From: Rhodohalobacter sulfatireducens
Lineage (GTDB): Bacteria > Bacteroidota > Rhodothermia > Balneolales > Balneolaceae
Direction of reading: 5' to 3'
DNA length: 64,000 nucleotides
Assembly: GCF_022012475.1 (NCBI RefSeq)
Contig: NZ_JAKLWS010000022.1
Span: forward strand, 1-64,000
Part shown: piece after piece, positions 54,056-62,160 of the stretch
Layout of the letters: each line of letters opens with the position of its first letter
Position numbering within the stretch: the stretch's first letter is position 1
The notes under the pieces: generated by a model
What the model was told of the DNA's origin: nothing
The model's input: the letters and a program-made list of their open reading frames with translations, nothing else
Database searches by the model: none
Translations under genes and position numbers: made by a program

Positions 54056-54078
54056 GAAAAGAGTAATTTTTTTGGTGA

Positions 54079-54864
54079 TTAATTATCCATATCTGCACTA
54101 ACCACAGTCACTATTTGATAAATATTACTGATACGTCGGTTGATCTCCAGTTCTTCAATTTGATCGAGGCCTTCATCAGGGAAAACAGTACCCTCAGCCC
54201 AGGTGGGAGCCAGAGCATCCTTCAATGTTGAATACAGATCGTATGATATTGTAGTAGCTTTGATATCAGGCCCGGAAGGGGATAAAATGACAGCATTTCC
54301 CCACCCTTTTTGAGGTGTTTTATTCTCGTTCATCGAACTCTCAATAAAGGAGCCCCAATGCTCAATTTCCAAATCGATCAATGCTCCAGGAGAATTGGTA
54401 TCGTGAAAAATCATGTTCACATAGTTAATATCTTCATCTGGATTCACACCATCAGCCTCTACGTAATATTGGTTTCTTACAAACATTGTATGCATAACTT
54501 TGCTCATTGAAAAGGTATCCATACTTTCATAGGGCACATCCGGAAATAATGCTGAAGGATCCCAAATGCCACCTGTGGCATCGATATCATTAAACGTATT
54601 AATGAAGAGTACATTAGGAGAGTTTGGAATATCGAAGCCGCCAACTTTTACCAGGACTGCCCAAAATTGAAGGTTACCATCTTCAACAGCTTTTTCAGCT
54701 ACTTTCTCCCAGTATGTAGTTTCACGATGCATAAACTGGGACATATCTTCATTAGATACGTGACGAAATTGATAGATACTTATTGGTTGTGCCAATACAG
54801 GTAAGCATAAGCCCAACATGAGTACGTACAAAACTGCTGATACCAGACATTTTATAGATTTCAT
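54079..54864 (-). CDS. exported protein of unknown function
   Basis: A 261-residue secreted protein with a signal peptide ending LPVLAQ (about 25) and an upstream AAGGGA ribosome site. The mature part is acidic with repeated aromatic patches: FRHVSNEDMSQFMHRETTYW, AVLVKVGGFDIPNSPNVLFI, FSMSKVMHTMFVRNQYYVEA and EIHWGS-like EIEHWGSFIESSMNENK. It seems to be a dimeric alpha/beta-barrel-like fold with two related halves, but I cannot name a family. Monocistronic, with its own terminator. Confidence 0.75.
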   Translation of the reverse strand: MKSIKCLVSAVLYVLMLGLCLPVLAQPISIYQFRHVSNEDMSQFMHRETTYWEKVAEKAVEDGNLQFWAVLVKVGGFDIPNSPNVLFINTFNDIDATGGIWDPSALFPDVPYESMDTFSMSKVMHTMFVRNQYYVEADGVNPDEDINYVNMIFHDTNSPGALIDLEIEHWGSFIESSMNENKTPQKGWGNAVILSPSGPDIKATTISYDLYSTLKDALAPTWAEGTVFPDEGLDQIEELEINRRISNIYQIVTVVSADMDN

Positions 54865-55083
54865 AATTCTATCCCTTTTTTTTATTTGAGTTAAAGGAGG
54901 TGAGCCAAGTAGATGTTTAACAAGAGAATAGCATTTTCAGTATAGATAATATTAATGAATAAACCTAGATAATATACTATCACCATTATTTTTAAGCTGC
55001 AATAGAATTGATAGAAGTACGAGATTGGTTTGAGAAAAGAACTTCCTTTAAAGTCTGAGAATGGATAACGAAAGATTTACAGG

Positions 55084-55290
55084 TCAGGCAGTTTTTATCG
55101 ATTCAATTGATTTTACCTTGTATCGCTGCATACCGGCAGCAGTAGCAACATCCATAAATTCTAAAGGCTGCTCTGAAGTCCCATTGCCAATAATGAAATA
55201 CCGTTTCCCAAAAGAATCGGGAGAATCGTAATGATCAGTTCATCAATCAATTTTTTCAAGAGATTGCTGAATTTTTTACCGGCGCCTACT
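55084..55290 (-). pseudogene. C-terminal remnant of a RibD/dihydrofolate reductase-like protein
   Basis: On the minus strand GAGKKFSNLLKKLIDELIIT and ILPILLGNGISLL match the end of YwjB/RibD_C-type reductases (LIDEFIISIxPILLGDGIPLF). After that the frame breaks and a second frame continues GTSEQPLEFMDVATAAGMQR to TGA at 55084. There is no N-terminal half. The rest of 54865-55083 is AT-rich promoter sequence of the preceding gene. Confidence 0.7.
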
Positions 55291-55717
55291 CAATAGTAGC
55301 CAGTTTCTTCCTGTAATTTTTCTCCAATGCGTGTGCAAAAGCTGCTTTGTCATTTCGCAATAATTCCATTTTTTCGCCATCAACAATGCCTGGATGGATA
55401 TCTCTGAGGTAACGATCGCTCCAGGTTGCAAGCTCTACAAGTACCGGTATCAATGCCAAACCCTTATCAGTTAAAAGATAGAGATTAGACTTTTTGTTAT
55501 CCGGCCGTTTTGTTTTGAGGATGATTCCCAGTTCCTCCAGGAGTTTGAGCCTGTCCGATAGAATATTGGTGGCAATGGCTTCTTCACTTTCCGTAAAGTC
55601 TTTAAAGGTTTCTTTGCCTTCGATTAGCATCTGCTTTACGATAACCAACATCCATTTATCGCCTAAAATGTCGACGGCTGAGGTAAATGGGCAATCACAT
55701 CTGAAATCCTGGGACAT
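55286..55717 (-). CDS. HxlR family transcriptional regulator
   Basis: A 143-residue winged-helix regulator. CDCPFTSAVDILGDKWMLVI is the HxlR hallmark Cys and N-terminal helix; FKDFTESEEAIATNILSDRL and LLEELGIILKTKRPDNKKSN form recognition helix and wing. The C-terminal extension of about 40 residues helps dimerisation. It is divergent from the SnoaL-SDR operon and the palindrome between them is the likely operator. The Cys residues near the N-terminus could sense thiol-reactive compounds, as in known members. Confidence 0.93.
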   Translation of the reverse strand: MSQDFRCDCPFTSAVDILGDKWMLVIVKQMLIEGKETFKDFTESEEAIATNILSDRLKLLEELGIILKTKRPDNKKSNLYLLTDKGLALIPVLVELATWSDRYLRDIHPGIVDGEKMELLRNDKAAFAHALEKNYRKKLATIE

Positions 55718-55740
55718 TTTTTAACATTTTATTAAATATT

Positions 55741-55757
55741 ACTTGCAAAATGCAAGT
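55741..55757. promoter_or_regulatory. putative HxlR operator
   Basis: ACTTGCA-AAA-TGCAAGT is a perfect 7+7 palindrome 24 bases upstream of the HxlR start. A second half-site AACTTGCAAAAC follows at 55771-55782, so two ACTTGCA-type sites are spaced about three helical turns apart in the divergent promoter region. Confidence 0.7.
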
Positions 55758-55890
55758 TATTCACTATTTTAACTTGCAAAACAAAAGTAAAAACTTTCAA
55801 GCATGAAACAAACCGGTAAAAATCTTCTGATTACAGGTTTAATCGCTTGCTGTAGTACAAAGAATACCAAACAACATCCAACAATCTAAA

Positions 55891-56679
55891 ATGTCAACAA
55901 TGAGTAAAAAAGAAACTGTGAGCACCTTCCTGGGTGCTGTTATTCAAAATGATCCAGCCACAATGCGTGAATTGGCAAATGACAATTACATCCAGCACAA
56001 TCCATTTATCCCGACAGGACTGGAACCATTCATTCAAATGCTGCCTGTTCTACAAGAAAATGGTACCACTGCCGAAAACATCAGGATGTTCCGGGATGGC
56101 AATTATGTGTTTATGCATAACATCTGGAGAAACGCCAAACCTTTTGGGGCAGATGAGATGGTCTCCTTTGATATTATCCGATTAGACGATAACGGCAAAG
56201 TAGCTGAGCATTGGGATGCCATGACCCCTTTTGTAAATGAAACCGCAAACGGAAGGACGCAGACGGATGGTCCTGTCGAATCAACTGACCTTGATAAAAC
56301 CGAAGAAAACAAGGCACTTGCAAAGTCTCTGGTGGAAGATATTCTGATGGGGAAAAACCCAGATAAGATTACCGACTATATCAGTTCGGAGCACTACCAC
56401 CAGCATAATCCCGATATAAAAGACGGATTAGCGGGTATCACAGAAACAGTGGAATACCTTATGGCTCAAAACAACATGTTCAGGTACACCAAAATCCATA
56501 AAGTATTGGGTGAGGGAAACTTTGTTCTTACGATAAGCGAGGGCCAATGGAACGGTACTACTAATGCCTTTTACGATCTATTTCGTATGGAAAATGGCAA
56601 AGCCGTGGAGCATTGGGATGTGATTCAGCCTGTGCCTACCGAAGGTTTAGCGAATGACAACGGAATGTTCGGATTCTAA
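55891..56679 (+). CDS. tandem SnoaL-like (NTF2-fold) protein
   Basis: A 262-residue protein of two SnoaL-type domains: YIQHNPFIPTGLEPFIQMLP with FVFMHNIWRNAKPF-like strands in the first, and HYHQHNPDIKDGLAGITETV with LTISEGQWNGTTNAFYDLFR in the second. Both end with the conserved KVAEHWD/KAVEHWDVIQP motif. It is probably a small hydrolase or aldol-like isomerase. First gene of an operon divergent from hxlR and followed by a small membrane protein and an SDR. Confidence 0.87.
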   Translation: MSTMSKKETVSTFLGAVIQNDPATMRELANDNYIQHNPFIPTGLEPFIQMLPVLQENGTTAENIRMFRDGNYVFMHNIWRNAKPFGADEMVSFDIIRLDDNGKVAEHWDAMTPFVNETANGRTQTDGPVESTDLDKTEENKALAKSLVEDILMGKNPDKITDYISSEHYHQHNPDIKDGLAGITETVEYLMAQNNMFRYTKIHKVLGEGNFVLTISEGQWNGTTNAFYDLFRMENGKAVEHWDVIQPVPTEGLANDNGMFGF

Positions 56680-56709
56680 TAATTTCAGGCAACTATAAGA
56701 AAATTGATC

Positions 56710-56913
56710 ATGACTGAACATTCAATTTCTACGCTAGCTCTCGCAATGTGTATGGCACCCGGTATTCTTCACTCCGTGGAAGTCGCCTATCCTTTCTTAG
56801 TTAAACATTCTAAAGTATCCAGAAATGGCAGAAATGTCGGTATCGTATTTTCTGCATTCTGGCTCGTTGCATCGGCACTTAATTATCTGGCGTTTTCATA
56901 CGCCTCAATTTAA
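56710..56913 (+). CDS. small membrane protein in the HxlR-linked operon
   Basis: A 67-residue protein starting at ATG 56710 (an in-frame TTG lies six bases upstream). Two hydrophobic stretches (STLALAMCMAPGILHSVEVA and GIVFSAFWLVASALNYLAFS) suggest a two-span membrane protein. I recognise no family. Tightly packed between the SnoaL and SDR genes. Confidence 0.7.
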   Translation: MTEHSISTLALAMCMAPGILHSVEVAYPFLVKHSKVSRNGRNVGIVFSAFWLVASALNYLAFSYASI

Positions 56914-56937
56914 ATTTTAGACTTAGAAAAATTCAAA

Positions 56938-57807
56938 ATGAAAAATATAATCATCACAGGAAGCAGCAGCGGATTCGGCTTAAAAGCTGCGAAAGATTTT
57001 GCCGACAGATACAACAGAGTATTCGCCACGATGCGTAATCCTGATGGCAAGAATGCAGAAAAAAAAGCAGAACTGGAAGCATACTCAGAACACATTTGCG
57101 TAGTGGATATGGATGTGACAAGCGATGATTCTGTTACAGCAGCCATGGACACAATCCTGGCGGAAGCAGGGAGTATCGACGTTCTCATCAACAATGCCGG
57201 GATCATGTATATCGGTATTACCGAAGCGTATAGTGTTGAACAGTCACGTTTTCAAATGGAAACCAACTATTTTGGTGCGATTAGAACCATGCAGGCGGTG
57301 TTGCCTTCTATGCGTAATGCCGGATCAGGCCTGATTATCAATACAAGTTCCCTTGTGGGGCGTGTTACCGGACCGTTTTTTAGTACGTATGCCGCAACCA
57401 AACATGCACTCGAAGCCTATAGCCAGGGGCTCCGATACGAGTTATCTCCCTTTGGAATTGATGTAGTTTTGGTTGAACCGGGTCCATTTGGCACAGGCTT
57501 ATTGGCGTCAGGCAAAGCTCCTGAACATAGCATTGTATTGGAGTCATATGGTGACCTGGCAGGTGTTCCATCAGCCATGGGCGAGGAGTTTGATAAAATG
57601 CTTAAAAGCGATGATGCGCCCGATCCGCAGTGGGTTGTAGATGCCTATTTGAAATTAGCAGAACTGCCTGCGGGTGAGCGTCCGACAAGAACCGTAGTGG
57701 GTATGACTTGGGGCGTTGATGAAATCAACGAATTAACCCAACCAATTCAGGATAAGATACTCAAAGAGATGCAACTCGATTCAGTTTTGGGGGGAAGTTC
57801 AGTTTAA
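56938..57807 (+). CDS. short-chain dehydrogenase/reductase
   Basis: A 289-residue classical SDR. NAD(P) motif TGSSSGFG (7-14), NNAGIMYIG, catalytic Ser in INTSSLVGRV and YAATK (Tyr and Lys of the active site). The C-terminal extension GMTWGVDEINELTQPIQDKI is longer than in basic SDRs. Third gene of the HxlR-linked operon, followed by a strong terminator. Likely reduces a reactive carbonyl; substrate unknown. Confidence 0.93.
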   Translation: MKNIIITGSSSGFGLKAAKDFADRYNRVFATMRNPDGKNAEKKAELEAYSEHICVVDMDVTSDDSVTAAMDTILAEAGSIDVLINNAGIMYIGITEAYSVEQSRFQMETNYFGAIRTMQAVLPSMRNAGSGLIINTSSLVGRVTGPFFSTYAATKHALEAYSQGLRYELSPFGIDVVLVEPGPFGTGLLASGKAPEHSIVLESYGDLAGVPSAMGEEFDKMLKSDDAPDPQWVVDAYLKLAELPAGERPTRTVVGMTWGVDEINELTQPIQDKILKEMQLDSVLGGSSV

Positions 57808-57831
57808 TCATTGAAGCTTCGGTTCATTTTT

Positions 57832-57868
57832 AAAAATCACAAGGGTTTTGACTCTTGTGATTTTTTTT
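57832..57868 (+). terminator. rho-independent terminator of the SDR operon
   Basis: AAAAATCACAAG (57832-57843) pairs perfectly with CTTGTGATTTTT (57854-57865), loop of 10, followed by three more T (eight in all after the GA). It closes the operon 25 bases after the SDR stop. Confidence 0.9.
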
Positions 57869-57921
57869 AAGACGGTTTTGTAAGATGTCGTTATTTAAAA
57901 TGACTACAACGATATGCATAA

Positions 57922-58059
57922 CCGTTTGCGTTAGATGAGAATCTAATATCAATTGCTAATCCGGGCGAATTCCTATTTTGTGGAGATCTTGCGGCTGAGT
58001 TCAAAGCAGCTGCAAATCGTATGGGTCTTAATGCTAACTTTGCTGCATCTGTTTTCTGA
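57922..58059 (+). pseudogene. short coding remnant, family not identified
   Basis: An open frame without start reads PFALDENLISIANPGEFLFC and GDLAAEFKAAANRMGLNANF before the stop at 58057-58059. Its amino-acid composition is protein-like and unlike other frames here, so it may be the 3' end of a lost gene. I cannot assign it. The rest of 57869-58192 is unassigned. Confidence 0.4.
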
Positions 58060-58192
58060 TTTTAGAGAAATAAAAAAACAGCGGGTGTTCGTATGACAAT
58101 TATGAACTGTTTGATCTAAAAATCGTTTACAGATTTTAGGAATTAATAATGAAGATAATTAAAAAGTCTTCTGTTTCTTTTGGAGATGTCAA

Positions 58193-58573
58193 CTAGGACT
58201 GCCAAAGCAAGCCAATCGAGGTTGAAATACATAGAAAAATAAAAATCCAAAACACAATTGGGGCAGCACCACCCTTAAACTTTACGCCGCCTATTTCAAA
58301 CTCTATTGGCCCCGTTGAAATTCTTAAAACCAGGGTGAGAAACAACGCTCCTAACCCTGCCATGGGCAATCCTATTACAACAGGGAACTGTTCTCTAATA
58401 AGTGTTTTCCAAAATTCACCTTCGGTCTCATGAACTGTTGTTAACTTGATAAGTGAGAATACTCCGAAACCAAATAGTATAACTACAGTAATCCAGCTAA
58501 AAAACGTTTGTAGTTTTTCATTCTGCACGTCTTTTGCAACCGGTTCAGCACCACCTCTTTCATCTTTTGACAT
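58193..58573 (-). CDS. small membrane protein of unknown function
   Basis: A 126-residue protein with a hydrophilic N-terminus and three spans (FFSWITVVILFGFGVFSLI, VVIGLPMAGLGALFLTLVLR, PIVFWIFIFLCISTSIGLLW). The loop RISTGPIEFEIGGVKFKGGA is conserved in many similar small proteins that lack a function. Monocistronic. Confidence 0.75.
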   Translation of the reverse strand: MSKDERGGAEPVAKDVQNEKLQTFFSWITVVILFGFGVFSLIKLTTVHETEGEFWKTLIREQFPVVIGLPMAGLGALFLTLVLRISTGPIEFEIGGVKFKGGAAPIVFWIFIFLCISTSIGLLWQS

Positions 58574-59012
58574 ACGATTCCCACCAATTTTATTTTAGGT
58601 ACTTTATCATGATTCTGCTATATACGAAGGCAATAACCAGTATAATATATTTTAGACAAAGTATATTACTATGAATAATTAGGCTTGCACTAACGCCACG
58701 GGATAAGCGGTTCGGAGATTGTTAACCCAACTTAAAACCCAAAATTGTAATTGCAGGGGGGGAAGAGCCGAAACCAGGTGATTTCGAATCCGATTGATGG
58801 CGTTGTTTTTATCGACGCAAATCTATACTTCCATCCGTTTTGCTAATAAAACCGCTAACATTGGTTATGTAAACGCAACATTTCATCTACAAAGAAAAAA
58901 TGGAGCGTTTATAAGGCCTATCGTTCTATTGAGTAGATTCAAATCTAATCTACTTTAGAGTAAATTTCTTTATTGAGCCAATACGTCGTCATCTCTAATC
59001 CCGTACCAAGAG
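58574..59012. other. intergenic region without recognised gene
   Basis: AT-rich sequence of about 440 bases with the promoter side of the 58573 gene at its left end. I see no protein-like frame, no strong hairpin and no repeat with the exception of the element that begins at 59013. Confidence 0.5.
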
Positions 59013-59115
59013 GAACAGCAGGCTTTCAGCCTGCCGACAGGAATTGGTTCTTCCACCCAGGGTGAGGCCCTGGGTTGTGATGTTTCAGGCTGAAAGCTGA
59101 AAGCCTGAGACAGAC
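59013..59115. repeat. extragenic palindromic element (AGGCTTTCAGCCTG type)
   Basis: AGCAGGCTTTCAGCCTGC (59017-59034), ACCCAGGGTGAGGCCCTGGGT (59054-59074) and CAGGCTGAAAGC...GCCTGAG (59087-59107) form three nested or alternative hairpins; the first and third also pair with each other. This is the layout of REP-like elements common in Bacteroidota and Chlorobi genomes. No transposase (RAYT) gene is seen in the window. Confidence 0.75.
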
Positions 59116-59179
59116 TCTACGTCTTCTGATTCTAAAAAAATGTTTAGGACAGATATGATAATAATCAGCTGTTTTTCAT

Positions 59180-59275
59180 GGCTCTTAGGCAGCCTGTTCA
59201 ATTTTTGCAAAACATTTTCAGTGGTATTTTTTGAATTGCTTTTCCGCTTTCAGAAATCATCATGGCTGATACATT
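59180..59275 (-). pseudogene. thioredoxin C-terminal remnant, copy A
   Basis: The minus strand carries ESGKAIQK then NTTENVLQKLNRLP, like the end of the other thioredoxin relic at 61065-61240 (GVTPKNTIENVLQKLNRMP in corrected frame). The DNA of 59170-59231 repeats 61046-61108 at about 80%. It is a relic only. Confidence 0.6.
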
Positions 59276-59278
59276 TTA

Positions 59279-60175
59279 CTACATTGTTTTTTCTAAAACC
59301 TCAATGATGTGTGACTTCAATTTACCGGCTTTTAAAAAGGTGGTTACATGACTTGCCTCCAGAACTTTGATATTATCTGTCTGGTAGGATTTTCGTTGCC
59401 TTGCATATTGAATATACTGGTCGTACCGACCAAGCAACGGAAATACGTTATCATCCTTAATTTTTTGAAAATCCTCCTCAAAATTGAGTATGTCCCGGAT
59501 TTTACCAGGATTTTCCCGGGCAATCCGTCCGCCCATTTTCCGGTATACTGAATCGGTAAACAGATGATCCAGCGCAGCTCCGGCCAAAAGGGGTACATAA
59601 GCATCCGCTGAATTGAAATAGGAGCGATGCAAATTGGTGACCCAGCCACCCAGGCTTATGCCCGAAACCAAAACGGGAGATGCCTCTTCTTCTTTCAAAA
59701 GGCTGATGATAGCTTCAATCAGTTTGACTGAAACGCTGAGCATGCCAACAAAATGTGACAGGTGACTTATTTTTTTCTGGTAATCCTTTAACGACTTGTT
59801 ATGAAAAGCAGCTCTTATTGCAATTAAATTGGCATCAATGGGTTCTTTGGAATCCATGAAAATGCTTTTAAAACTGTTTTTGGCAAACCGGCTGAAGTCA
59901 TAGGGCCGTTCGTTGTTGCCATGATGGTAGATGATGGTGGGATAACTTTTCCCTTTCCATTGCGCAACATAAAAGGCCGGATCCAACTTTCCGATTGTGG
60001 TATTAGTTTCAACTTCATGAATGCCTTCTTCAAGGGAAGCTACCGACACTTCAGTATCTTCCATAAATTCCTTAAAATCGGGACTATCGATGCTTGCCGA
60101 AAAGAATTTGTGTTTGCCCAGTGTAGCCGAGGCGATACCTGCTGTTAGTTTATCCAATAAAATATGTCTATTCAA
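59279..60175 (-). CDS. alpha/beta-hydrolase
   Basis: A 298-residue cytoplasmic hydrolase. YPTIIYHHGNNERPYDFSRF is the oxyanion region, VLVSGISLGGWVTNLHRSYF carries the nucleophile Ser, LLGRYDQYIQYARQR the acid Asp and VLEASHVTTFLK the catalytic His. The start is TTG at 60173-60175 and overlaps the stop of the upstream frame (TTGA), so it is translated with the small membrane protein gene before it. Substrate unknown. Confidence 0.82.
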   Translation of the reverse strand: MNRHILLDKLTAGIASATLGKHKFFSASIDSPDFKEFMEDTEVSVASLEEGIHEVETNTTIGKLDPAFYVAQWKGKSYPTIIYHHGNNERPYDFSRFAKNSFKSIFMDSKEPIDANLIAIRAAFHNKSLKDYQKKISHLSHFVGMLSVSVKLIEAIISLLKEEEASPVLVSGISLGGWVTNLHRSYFNSADAYVPLLAGAALDHLFTDSVYRKMGGRIARENPGKIRDILNFEEDFQKIKDDNVFPLLGRYDQYIQYARQRKSYQTDNIKVLEASHVTTFLKAGKLKSHIIEVLEKTM

Positions 60176-60605
60176 AACTGTGAAGTTTTATAAATGACAT
60201 GATTATTTCTTTCGTCCAATGAAAATAACCAGAACAAGAGCACACCAAAAATAAAGGTTGAACTCATTGTCTCCCAAAAATATATTACTCTCACATCAGC
60301 CGGCATATAAGAATTGGGGATAATGTGAGGAATGTTCATAGGAAAGCTTACAAATAACCAAACCTAAAATAAAGCAATTCATAAACAATGACCACAACTA
60401 CAAGTTTGCTCAACCACTCGCTGCTGCTCATCCCGGGAGTCCATTGTATGCGAATTCTTTTCTCCGTATTTCTTTTATCAAAGAGTAAAACGGCAGCCGG
60501 TACTCCAACAAGAGCTACGGCTCCCCATACAATGAACTGAGATGTGATAAAATTAAGCGGCATTTGCATAACCGGAACACTCCCTGCTCTCCACTTTTTG
60601 CCCAA
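60172..60605 (-). pseudogene. membrane protein gene split by a frameshift, coupled to the hydrolase
   Basis: The first 85 codons (MGKKWRAGSVPVMQMPLNFI, VWGAVALVGVPAAVLLFDKR, KLVVVVIVYELLYFRFGYL) end at a TAA near 60348. In the adjacent frame the bases continue VWLFVSFPMNIPHIIPNSYM, FIFGVLLFWLFSLDERNNHV to a TGA that overlaps the hydrolase start. Together they form one three-to-four-span protein; the frames can only be joined within about 18 bases around 60350-60365. Either a real frameshift mutation, an assembly error or two separate genes. Confidence 0.65.
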
Positions 60606-60674
60606 AGGAGTAAGGAAGAAAATGGCTTCTATCTGCCCGACCGATTACTGTCTGAACCCCATAAAAAGTGAGTA

Positions 60675-60909
60675 TTAAACCAGTATGAGTTGTAACCTGC
60701 TTCCCCTGGTGTTTTTAATAACAAGTCCGATCACCATTGCATAAACTGTAGTGACTGTAAACTCCATAAGCATTATGGTTCCTTCATCCTGTGCGATGTT
60801 TTCTTCTGCGGAAAGCGGCCGGATCATACTGATGATGGAAACCACCAGTATCGCAGCCGAGATGAAGAGCGTTTTTAAAAGTAAAAATCAATACATTCTT
60901 CAGTTTCAT
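60675..60909 (-). pseudogene. small membrane protein remnant with frameshift
   Basis: From ATG 60909 the frame MKLKNVLIFTF leads, after a shift in the run of T and A near 60870, into KTLFISAAILVVSIISMIRP, then TIMLMEFTVTTVYAMVIGLV and IKNTRGSRLQLILV to TAA at 60675. Two hydrophobic spans. No family recognised. Parts of 60606-60674 and 60910-61064 are unassigned. Confidence 0.5.
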
Positions 60910-61064
60910 ATACCTGTATTTAAATATTGTTTTTTTTTACCGAATGTGCTGAAAATAACCCGATATTGTCAGTTGTTTTGATTCTATGCTATCCTCCTTT
61001 CTTCATCCAATATTCCGGATTTTCAGTGTAATAAAATTATTTTTGAGCTGTATTTTTCATGGCT

Positions 61065-61240
61065 TTAAGGCATCCTATTCAATTTTTGCAAAACATTTTC
61101 AATGGTATTTTTGGGGTCACTCCACTGATTTTTTTAACCACTTTGCCACTGTCAAAAATCAGGATGGTCGGCACATTTTGTATATTGTATTTTTCGCCAA
61201 TCTCATGGCATTTATTCGATAGTTCGACAAAATGAAATGT
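61065..61240 (-). pseudogene. thioredoxin C-terminal remnant, copy B
   Basis: The minus strand reads ELSNKCHEIGEKYNIQNVPT, ILIFDSGKVVKKISGVTPK and, one base shifted, TIENVLQKLNRMP to TAA at 61065. NVPTILIFDSGKVV with the cis-Pro is the thioredoxin C-terminal half. The CxxC half is absent. The bases from 61241 to 61386 are unassigned apart from a short protein-like piece (TKLLGVDRQLSSG). Confidence 0.75.
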
Positions 61241-61386
61241 TTTACACCACTTTTTTTGAAGTGCTGAAAGCGAACCCCCGAGGATAATTGCCGATCCACG
61301 CCCAGCAGTTTGGTGGCGCCTTTTTCGCCGCTAATGCGCCAGCTTGCAGCTTACAGTGTTTTTAAAGATGAAAAATTCTGTTTTAG

Positions 61387-62160
61387 TTAATTGAGATGAA
61401 TAATTATCTCTTCAACAATTCTTTTGGCCGTTGTTAATTTTGAAATATCAGAGTATACGTTGCCATTTTCTCCGTTTGTACTGCTGTGGCCAATCATTTC
61501 TAATGAATATTTCTGTTCATTATCTGTCAAATTAATCTTTTTAGCATAGATGACTGCAGGTTGGCCGCTTCCCCATCTTCCTCCTCCATAATATTCACTG
61601 TCAGGATCAAGATTCTTGTGATAATATTCATTAAAGTCACCGGAATGATTAATTTCTGCCTTTATGAAAACCTCATTTCTTTTAGCTTCAATTTTACTGG
61701 ATAATATAAAGCTCTTCTTAGGAGTCGGTGAAGTTATCGCATCTGCTATTGGATTATCTCTGGTAGGCAAATATAAACCATCGTCATATTTTATTCCTCT
61801 TTGGTGAGACCAATGGGGTAGTGATTCAGGACGTCTAATCTCTTCTTTCGGAGTAGGATCACTTGGAGCTTTTTTCCAATCCTGTTTAGCAACTCCTTGT
61901 GTGACATATAAGGTTTCTAAATACTTACCATCTAAATCCTCAATCCAAATTGCAATTTGTGGTTGATTGGTAACTCTTATAAAGGGCAACCAATTAATGA
62001 TTTTTAGTTTGTGATCCCATTCTTCTCCCTCTGTAACTTTAATTTCTATTTCTTGTCCATCAAAATTATTTTTTGTAGCAATTTTTAAATTGTTTGATGT
62101 TTTACAGGTTGCCATAGTTGCACAAACAATGATCAAAATTGACAAGTACTTAAAATTCAT
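61387..62160 (-). CDS. exported DUF2271-like protein
   Basis: A 257-residue secreted protein. The strong ribosome site AAAGGAGAG lies seven bases before the ATG at 62160, which fixes the start over a longer frame. Signal peptide MNFKYLSILIIVCATMATC, with a Cys at 19 but no standard lipobox residue before it. IAIWIEDLDGKYLETLYVTQ and RRPESLPHWSHQRGIKYDDG resemble DUF2271-type periplasmic proteins, some of which lie near flavin-cytochrome redox genes. Confidence in the family is moderate. Confidence 0.72.
   Translation of the reverse strand: MNFKYLSILIIVCATMATCKTSNNLKIATKNNFDGQEIEIKVTEGEEWDHKLKIINWLPFIRVTNQPQIAIWIEDLDGKYLETLYVTQGVAKQDWKKAPSDPTPKEEIRRPESLPHWSHQRGIKYDDGLYLPTRDNPIADAITSPTPKKSFILSSKIEAKRNEVFIKAEINHSGDFNEYYHKNLDPDSEYYGGGRWGSGQPAVIYAKKINLTDNEQKYSLEMIGHSSTNGENGNVYSDISKLTTAKRIVEEIIIHLN

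Noticed and set aside
60172-60605. Programmed ribosomal frameshift
   Set aside because: No slippery heptamer with a following stem is visible at the junction; kept only as a possibility.
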